Positions 59,580 to 64,000 of a stretch of 64,000 nucleotides of DNA are shown here, piece after piece. The notes below the pieces were generated by a model. It saw only the letters and a list, made by a program, of their open reading frames with translations, did no database searches and had not been told where the DNA came from. The DNA comes from DIGJ01 sp031553075 (lineage in GTDB: Bacteria > Bacillota > Clostridia > Lachnospirales > Lachnospiraceae), in contig JAVBLX010000003.1 of assembly GCA_031553075.1 (NCBI GenBank), positions 19,736 to 83,735 on the forward strand. Direction: 5' to 3'. Position 1 is the stretch's first letter. Every line of letters begins with the position of its first letter. The position numbers and the translations under genes were made by a program.

Positions 59580-59924
59580 ATGATAATAACAAAATCCACT
59601 CTTGCTATATTGCAATACATCAATAAGAAAAAAACTGTTTCCTATAAAACTATAAAAAGAAAGTTTAAGAAAAATGCTGATTTAAAAGATATTCTTGAGA
59701 AATTAGCCTATAAACACTTCATAATTCAAGTTGGCGGTTCTTTTACAAATTGTGGCGAGCCAATAGAAATCACTGATAAAACCTTATTCCAGCTTGACGA
59801 CTTGGGCTTTGCCGAAGTTGAACGCCAACAATTTTTTAATTTAGAATATTTTTTGAGCCATATCGCTATCCCAGTAGCAGTAGGTATATTAAGTTCGGTT
59901 ATTACCGCTTTGCTCTTAGCTTAA
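59580..59924 (+). CDS. Winged-helix-like protein with C-terminal membrane anchor
   Basis: A 114-residue protein. Residues 1-85 look like a small winged helix (ILQYINKKKTVSYKTIKRKF, then LKDILEKLAYKHFIIQVGGS). The C-terminal ~25 residues are one membrane helix (IAIPVAVGILSSVITALLLA). It runs against the early operon and has its own promoter, so it may be expressed in the lysogen. Function unknown; exclusion or a toxin/antitoxin role is speculative. Confidence 0.6.
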   Translation: MIITKSTLAILQYINKKKTVSYKTIKRKFKKNADLKDILEKLAYKHFIIQVGGSFTNCGEPIEITDKTLFQLDDLGFAEVERQQFFNLEYFLSHIAIPVAVGILSSVITALLLA

Positions 59925-60019
59925 GAATTTCTGTCAAACCAATTCCTTATCTTTTGGCTATTGAGTATCACCCCTGAAATTAAAGAGGATATTATTGCAC
60001 TTATGATAATTACTTTCAT
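59921..60019 (-). CDS. 32-aa membrane peptide
   Basis: One hydrophobic helix (VIIISAIISSLISGVI) is followed by NSQKIRNWFDRNS. GGAGG lies upstream of the ATG. It converges on and overlaps the end of the 114-aa gene by 3 bp. Confidence 0.45.
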   Translation of the reverse strand: MKVIIISAIISSLISGVILNSQKIRNWFDRNS

Positions 60020-60052
60020 CCAATTCTCCGCCTCCTTTACTCTAGAAAATAT

Positions 60053-60253
60053 TCAATTTGTATCTGTGCTTTCCTCTAAAAGTTTTTCGATGGACACATC
60101 AAGTATCTGCGCAACTTTTTTGACCTTATCAACAGCGGGTGAAACGTCATTCCACTTACAAATGCTTCCCCTTGCCAACTCACAACTTTCTTCGATTTTT
60201 ACGATGGGAATTTTTTTTTCTTTTGCCAACGCTTTTATATTATTGAATAACAC
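60053..60253 (-). CDS. Cro-like XRE regulator
   Basis: A 66-residue helix-turn-helix protein (KIEESCELARGSICKWNDVS, then VDKVKKVAQILDVSIEKLLE). It starts with GTG at 60253 behind AAAGGAGG. It is the first gene of the leftward early transcript, divergent from the repressor, the usual place of cro. Confidence 0.8.
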   Translation of the reverse strand: MLFNNIKALAKEKKIPIVKIEESCELARGSICKWNDVSPAVDKVKKVAQILDVSIEKLLEESTDTN

Positions 60254-60306
60254 GAGGCACCTCCTTTCTTGCTTTGTTTAAACCTCTGAAAATATCACTA
60301 AATTAT

Positions 60307-60335
60307 ATTGACATATCTCTGAAAATAATCTATAA
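60307..60335 (+). promoter_or_regulatory. Rightward (repressor) promoter
   Basis: Consensus TTGACA and TATAAT are 17 bp apart. The operator copy at 60317-60329 occupies the spacer, pointing to autoregulation. Confidence 0.8.
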
Positions 60336-60423
60336 TTTGAGGTACGAAGCAAAAATTAAATAGAGTATTTTTTGGCACTGAAGGCCGTTATAGTTTTGCG
60401 ATATTTTCAGAATCTATATTCAC

Positions 60424-60452
60424 ATTATATAGCGATATTTTCAGAATGTCAA
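60424..60452 (-). promoter_or_regulatory. Leftward (early lytic) promoter
   Basis: On the minus strand consensus TTGACA and TATAAT are 17 bp apart, with an operator copy in the spacer. It faces the rightward promoter about 90 bp away, so the two transcripts overlap. Confidence 0.8.
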
Positions 60453-60496
60453 GAATAATTTTTGCGTTTTTTTCAGAATCATGGAAGAGGTGCGAA

Positions 60497-60874
60497 ATGA
60501 CATTAAGGGAAATTATCAAAGAATTATGTAAGAAAAGAGGATTGTCAGTAAATAAACTAGAGGAAGAATTAGGATTCGCTAAAGGCTATGTTAGTAAATT
60601 GGATAAAAGCACTCCTAATTCATTAAAGCTTCAAAAAATAGCGGACTATTTTGGCATAACCCTAGATTACCTTATGACTGGTAAAGAAAAAGAGGGAGGA
60701 GAAGCTTACTACCTCAATGACGAAACCGCCAAAGTAGCACAGCAAATCTTTGAAAGCAAAGAATTGCGCCTGCTGTTTGATGCTGCACAAGATGCCGATC
60801 CAGAAGATTTAGAAACCGTACACAGTATGCTATTAGCTTTAAAACGAAAGGAACGTGGTAATTTTGACGACTGA
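60497..60874 (+). CDS. Phage repressor, XRE family
   Basis: A 125-residue protein. Residues 1-65 are a Cro/CI helix-turn-helix (KKRGLSVNKLEEELGFAKGY, then SLKLQKIADYFGITLDYLMT). The C-terminal ~55 residues are a helical oligomerisation region (DAAQDADPEDLETVHSMLLA). No self-cleavage domain is present, so induction must use another route. GAGGTG precedes ATG 60497; a longer frame to 60446 would start within the operators. Confidence 0.85.
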   Translation: MTLREIIKELCKKRGLSVNKLEEELGFAKGYVSKLDKSTPNSLKLQKIADYFGITLDYLMTGKEKEGGEAYYLNDETAKVAQQIFESKELRLLFDAAQDADPEDLETVHSMLLALKRKERGNFDD

Positions 60875-61277
60875 TTTAGTCCGAGATGATGTCTATGTGC
60901 ACCTTATGGATATGCCAGGAAACACCAAAGAAGCGGTGACAGAAAATCCAGACAGTACTTATTCTGTTTTTATTAATTCAAGGCTTTCGCAAGAGGAACA
61001 ATTAAAGGCTTTCAGACATGCGGTAAAACATATTGATCGTAATGATTTTACAAATTACAATGTTCAAATTATAGAATATCAATCACGTTCTTCTGAAGAG
61101 GGTGCAATTCCTATACCGGCTAGAAGGTACTATGATGAACTTATGCGGTTAAGAAAAGAAAGAAGAGAATTACAACGCAAGATTAAGCGAGATGAAGAGC
61201 GCATAAAGTTCTTGGAAAACAATCTTGATATGTATAGTCGGGCTGAGAATTACTATTTTTTTGGAAATGATTTGTGA
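60855..61277 (+). CDS. ImmA/IrrE-like protein with degenerate metal motif
   Basis: A 140-residue protein following the repressor, with a 20-bp overlap and GTG start. Its order and the stretch SVFINSRLSQEEQLKAFRHA recall ImmA/IrrE proteases, which cleave the repressor to induce the phage. The HExxH motif is replaced by HAVKH, without the catalytic Glu. The C-terminal ~50 residues are a basic coiled coil (LRKERRELQRKIKRDEERIK). It may act as an inactive partner. Confidence 0.65.
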   Translation: MVILTTDLVRDDVYVHLMDMPGNTKEAVTENPDSTYSVFINSRLSQEEQLKAFRHAVKHIDRNDFTNYNVQIIEYQSRSSEEGAIPIPARRYYDELMRLRKERRELQRKIKRDEERIKFLENNLDMYSRAENYYFFGNDL

Positions 61278-61398
61278 TAACTATATCCTCTTCTCGTACG
61301 AGAAAGGATTGTTATAAATTTCCTGATTGGCAACAGGAATAGCCCTTGATAAAGGGCAACGGGGAAAGATAATAAATAATTTTTAGGAGGATTTACGT

Positions 61399-62130
61399 AT
61401 GAATGAAAATCAAACAAATGACAATTTGGAAAGTGGCGCGATTCAAGATACGCCTACGCAAAGCACGCAACCCACTCCAAACGCACAACCCACAAAAAAG
61501 TGCAAGCATTGTCAAACAGACATTCCCGCAAAAGCAAAGGTGTGTCCACACTGCAGAAAAAGGCAAAAGGCCAGTGGTTGTTTAGTTAGTATTGTAGTAT
61601 TTATATTTATTGTATTAATAATGATTATTGCGAGCTTAGGCAGCGATACCGATGATGCGAAGTTAGTAGATACAGACAACGTTACAAAAGAAACATCTAA
61701 TGAAACCCCTAAAACAGAAGAAAAGCTAATTTTTAAAGTTGGTGAAACTGCTGAATACAAAAATGTTCTAGTCAGTCTAGTAGGATATGAAGAATCTGAT
61801 GGTGGCGATTGGGGCTCTCCAGAAGATGGTAATGTTTTCGTATTTGTAAACTTAGAATTTGCAAATAATTCAGAAAAAGAAATAACTGTAAGTAGTATGG
61901 TAAGTTTTTCCAATTACTGTGATGATTATAAATTAGATTTTAGTTCTAATGCATTCATGGCCCTTGCTACTGATAAAGCCAAACAACAATTAGATGGCAG
62001 CGTTGATGCCGGCAAAAAATTAAATGGCTATTTGGCTTTTGAAGTTCCTCAGGATTGGAAAGAACTCGAAATACAATATACTGATAGCCTTTGGGCAAGT
62101 AGCAAAATTAAATTTGTGATAGAAAAATAA
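61399..62130 (+). CDS. Zinc-ribbon, single-span membrane protein with DUF4352 domain
   Basis: A 243-residue protein. Residues ~34-55 form a zinc ribbon (CKHCQTDIPAKAKVCPHC). A membrane helix follows (LVSIVVFIFIVLIMIIASLG). The outer ~150 residues resemble DUF4352 (VFVFVNLEFANNSEKEITVS). TAGGAGG precedes the ATG. Its place between repressor and integrase is typical of lysogen-expressed genes. A superinfection-exclusion role is an inference. The preceding 120 bp hold only small palindromes. Confidence 0.75.
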   Translation: MNENQTNDNLESGAIQDTPTQSTQPTPNAQPTKKCKHCQTDIPAKAKVCPHCRKRQKASGCLVSIVVFIFIVLIMIIASLGSDTDDAKLVDTDNVTKETSNETPKTEEKLIFKVGETAEYKNVLVSLVGYEESDGGDWGSPEDGNVFVFVNLEFANNSEKEITVSSMVSFSNYCDDYKLDFSSNAFMALATDKAKQQLDGSVDAGKKLNGYLAFEVPQDWKELEIQYTDSLWASSKIKFVIEK

Positions 62131-62143
62131 TAAAATAACAAAA

Positions 62144-62173
62144 AACCGCCCTGCTACAAACAGAACGGCTTTT
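62144..62173 (+). terminator. Terminator after the DUF4352 gene
   Basis: CCG-CCCTG and CAG-AACGG arms around a short loop, followed by CTTTTAT; A-rich sequence precedes it. Confidence 0.6.
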
Positions 62174-62236
62174 ATAGATACTATACCGGACAGGCCGGAC
62201 CTATAATATCGACTTCACACTCATATTATACCATTT

Positions 62237-62269
62237 ATACACCTGTTCTGGCAATAGGTGTATTTTTTA
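62237..62269 (+). terminator. Second terminator, immediately before the integrase gene
   Basis: ATACACCT and AGGTGTAT arms with an 11-nt loop, followed by TTTTTAT. It ends ~25 bp before the integrase ATG and may insulate the integrase gene or attenuate it. Confidence 0.65.
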
Positions 62270-62294
62270 TACCCATTTTTAAGGAGGAAATAAT

Positions 62295-63401
62295 ATGGCA
62301 AACAAAATCACCAAAAGGAAAGACGGACGTTACCAGGCCAATGTCATAACTGGTATAGACGAATCCACTGGCAAGCGTAAATACAAGACAGTTTACTCAC
62401 GTTCCCCGAATGAACTAAAGTCTAAAGTCGCTGACGTTAGGTCGGATGTCAATAAGGGCGTTTTTGCTGATGACAAGAATACGACATTAGGTGCATGGGC
62501 AAATAAATGGTTTTTAACCTATAGAGCCACATCCCAAACAAAGACCAAAGAAATGTATGATCGTCTGGTTTATTCACACATCATCCCATCATTAGGAGAT
62601 ATCCGGCTAAGAGATTTGAAAAAAACTGATATTCAGGAGATAATTAATTACCGGAGCGACCACCCCAGAACCTGCCAGCAGATAAAAATGTGCATAAATC
62701 AAATTTTAGAATCCGCTATTGATGAAGGATTGCTCTACAAGAATGTCTGCCGTAATGTAATTTTGCCAAAGCAAATCAAGGAAGAAAAGCGCCCTCTTAC
62801 TGAAATAGAAAAAAAAGCTGTACAAAAAGCAGACCTAGACCCGAAGGAGCGAGCCTTTATATACATAATCCTCTACACCGGATTACGACGGGGGGAAGCT
62901 CTTGCATTGAGCCAGAACGATATAGATTTTAGCTCAAATGAAATCCGTGTAAGGAATGCTGTGACCCATGAAGGAAATTCTGCCAAACTAAAAACAATGC
63001 CCAAAACCACTGCCGGCATCAGAAACGTTCCTATGCCGTCTATTTTGCGAGATTTCCTTTTAGGGTATATAAAGTCCTTAAATGGTCTTTATCTCTTCGA
63101 AATGGAACGAAAAGGGGGGTTAATGACCAAATCAAGCTATATTAAGTTCTGGCGGAAGATTGTAGATAAATTAAATGCTTCTGTCGGTGGCACAGAAACC
63201 ATAAGGGTTATCCACGGTTTAGGTGCTCATGCTTTCAGGCACAACTATGCCACTATGTTGTTTTATGCCGGAGTAAAAGAGAAAGAAGCCCAATACATGC
63301 TTGGGCATTCGGATATAAAAATCACCCTGGACATTTACACGCATTTGGATAAAAGCAAAAATACAACCGCTGAAAAACTGGATAAATTTCTTGCTTTATA
63401 G
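62295..63401 (+). CDS. int: Phage integrase, tyrosine recombinase
   Basis: A 368-residue recombinase. An N-terminal arm-binding domain (ITKRKDGRYQANVITGIDES) and a SAM-like core-binding domain (~65-155) precede the catalytic domain. Catalytic residues are Arg in TGLRRGEALAL, HxxR in HAFRHNYATML and His/Tyr in LGHSDIKITLDIYTHL. It sits 236 bp from attR, next to the intact tRNA-Lys target. TGACTAAC arm sites flank both att repeats. Confidence 0.95.
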   Translation: MANKITKRKDGRYQANVITGIDESTGKRKYKTVYSRSPNELKSKVADVRSDVNKGVFADDKNTTLGAWANKWFLTYRATSQTKTKEMYDRLVYSHIIPSLGDIRLRDLKKTDIQEIINYRSDHPRTCQQIKMCINQILESAIDEGLLYKNVCRNVILPKQIKEEKRPLTEIEKKAVQKADLDPKERAFIYIILYTGLRRGEALALSQNDIDFSSNEIRVRNAVTHEGNSAKLKTMPKTTAGIRNVPMPSILRDFLLGYIKSLNGLYLFEMERKGGLMTKSSYIKFWRKIVDKLNASVGGTETIRVIHGLGAHAFRHNYATMLFYAGVKEKEAQYMLGHSDIKITLDIYTHLDKSKNTTAEKLDKFLAL

Positions 63402-63404
63402 ATT

Positions 63405-63531
63405 TGACTAACTTCAGAAAAATAAAAACACGAGTTTTCATTGATTTTACAAGGAAAATCTGACTAAATTTTGACTAACTTCAACGTAAAAATACTTGTA
63501 TAAATTGTTAAATGACTAAAATATGACTAAC
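63405..63531 (+). promoter_or_regulatory. Cluster of five TGACTAAM arm-type integrase sites, right end
   Basis: Copies at 63405, 63461, 63472, 63513 and 63524. The last four form two pairs at 11-bp spacing, TGACTAAA then TGACTAAC. All point the same way as the pair at the left end. Confidence 0.65.
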
Positions 63532-63637
63532 TCTATTTTAATTCATTATCACCCATTTTTATTTTCAATTTATTGAATTTGAAATCTATCTCTTGCAATA
63601 AAACGTCTTAAAGCCGCATAAAATGGGCATTTTTAGC

Positions 63638-63740
63638 AAAACAAAAAGCCCCAACCCAACAGCTCATATGTCTGTCAAACCGGGACCTTCAAGTGCGCCG
63701 CCAGGGGCTCGAACCCTGGACACCCTGATTAAGAGTCAGG
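63638..63740. repeat. attR: 103-bp direct repeat overlapping the intact tRNA-Lys
   Basis: Identical to 22461-22563. The right 47 bp are the 3' part of the tRNA; the left 56 bp include its terminator (hairpin then CTTTTTGTTTT on the minus strand). Confidence 0.93.
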
Positions 63741-63766
63741 TGCTCTACCAACTGAGCTAGCAGCGC
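63694..63766 (-). tRNA. tRNA-Lys (anticodon CTT)
   Basis: The minus strand folds into a 73-nt cloverleaf. The acceptor stem is GCGCTGC/GCGGCGC with one G-U pair, the D arm GCTC/GAGC, the anticodon stem CCTGA/TCAGG with loop CTCTTAA, and the T arm CAGGG-TTCGAGC-CCCTG. No CCA is encoded. The prophage uses it as its integration target and restores it. Confidence 0.95.
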
Positions 63767-63788
63767 ATGCATTTTCAACGCAAGACTC

Positions 63789-63817
63789 ATTATATCTTAA
63801 GCTTATCTAAAAATCAA
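63789..63817 (-). promoter_or_regulatory. Promoter of tRNA-Lys
   Basis: On the minus strand TTGATT and TATAAT are 17 bp apart, 23 bp before the tRNA 5' end. It lies outside the prophage. Confidence 0.8.
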
Positions 63818-63885
63818 CCCTTTTTTTACATTTTTATTATAAATTGTAACTTTTGTAACTTTCCAAATTAAATTCCACCCTTGCA

Positions 63886-63951
63886 TGGAACTTAAATTCA
63901 AAAAATGGAAGTTAGTTTGAAAAAGTACAAACTGGAAGTTACTTTGAAAAA
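63886..63951. repeat. Short degenerate repeats right of tRNA-Lys
   Basis: TGGAAGTTAGTTTGAAAAA (63906-63924) recurs as TGGAAGTTACTTTGAAAAA (63933-63951), with a weaker copy at 63886-63904. The region 63818-64000 shows no gene. Confidence 0.5.
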
Positions 63952-64000
63952 CAAACAGCAAATCTTTTCTATGCTCCATAGATGTTTTTGCCTCGCTTTG

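Larger units (their letters stand above)
59491..60060. repeat. Direct repeats flanking a small two-gene cassette
   Basis: TTACTCTAAGAAATATTCAA at 59491-59510 is nearly repeated as TTACTCTAGAAAATATTCAA at 60038-60057. Between them lie the plus-strand 114-aa and minus-strand 32-aa genes, both with membrane helices. Confidence 0.5.
60284..60490. promoter_or_regulatory. Five repeats of the immunity operator
   Basis: The motif GCGATATTTTCAGA occurs at 60398 and 60432, a variant GCGTTTTTTTCAGA at 60474, and inverted forms TCTGAAAATATCAC at 60284 and TCTGAAAATAATC at 60317. Two copies fill the spacers of opposing promoters. They are the likely binding sites of the repressor and Cro-like protein. 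Confidence 0.75.
22461..63740. mobile_element. Siphovirus-type prophage integrated in tRNA-Lys(CTT)
   Basis: A ~41.2-kb element bounded by identical 103-bp repeats. It has a complete set of integrase, immunity, replication, packaging, head, tail and lysis genes. Gene order (SPP1/A118-like portal, minor capsid, GP20 scaffold, three minor capsid genes, tail tube, chaperones, tape measure) indicates a long non-contractile tail. Core structural genes look intact. One regulator gene is frameshifted at a G10 tract and one amidase remnant is present. Lysogenic genes are on the plus strand near the right end; the rest is on the minus strand. Confidence 0.93.

Noticed and set aside
63843..63863. TTGTAACTTTTGTAACTTT outside the prophage, similar to the iterons at 51.7 kb
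   Set aside because: A single AT-rich pair in host DNA; chance similarity is more likely than a shared function.

Overview
The window looks like the chromosome of a low-GC Firmicute of class Clostridia, most likely a Lachnospiraceae relative. It carries a large-type SRP RNA, a CBS/DRTGG family II pyrophosphatase, a CheY/CheX pair, type I pullulanase, a CD3324-type protein and a DUF6128-type protein. Genus assignment is inference.

Host DNA, 1-22460: a glutamate synthase small-subunit-like oxidoreductase cut by the left edge, CheY/CheX, YmaF, PulA, a MarR regulator, a divergent XRE pair, an amino-acid ABC operon whose binding protein is circularly permuted, an Ig-like protein, a CBS-pyrophosphatase, two large unrecognised proteins, SRP RNA, a methyltransferase, TadA, GNAT, DUF6128, PlsC, and an ECF S-component plus DUF4430 pair behind a cobalamin riboswitch.

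Prophage, 22461-63740 (about 41.2 kb): bounded by 103-bp direct repeats containing the 3' part of tRNA-Lys(CTT). The intact tRNA is at the right end. Nearly everything is on the minus strand. Right to left it holds integrase, a DUF4352 membrane protein, repressor and degenerate ImmA-like protein, an operator region with two facing promoters, Cro-like protein, replication genes (DUF2800, DUF2815, DNA polymerase A, VirE-type primase/helicase, VRR-NUC, SNF2 helicase), an RNA polymerase alpha-CTD-like protein, a methyltransferase, a second tyrosine recombinase, a late activator, terminase, portal, minor capsid protein with a C-terminal zincin, scaffold, capsid, connectors, tail tube, chaperones, tape measure, tail-tip and fibre proteins, holin, amidase and an SOS-box-controlled extra fibre gene.

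The strongest unusual signals are: (1) a roughly 604-bp putatively invertible segment at the 3' end of the tail-fibre gene, with a silent in-frame alternative C-terminus in opposite orientation between 16-bp inverted repeats; (2) a G10 tract that throws a helix-turn-helix tail of a phage regulator out of frame, with a small membrane protein overlapping the alternative stop; (3) a fibre-like gene behind two perfect GAAC-N4-GTTC LexA boxes, bracketed by duplicated amidase 3' ends; (4) a CCC-TAA +1 frameshift candidate at the end of the tail tube gene; (5) a phage alpha-CTD homologue; (6) the circularly permuted ABC binding protein. Together these suggest a prophage that diversifies its receptor-binding apparatus and a regulator by reversible DNA changes.
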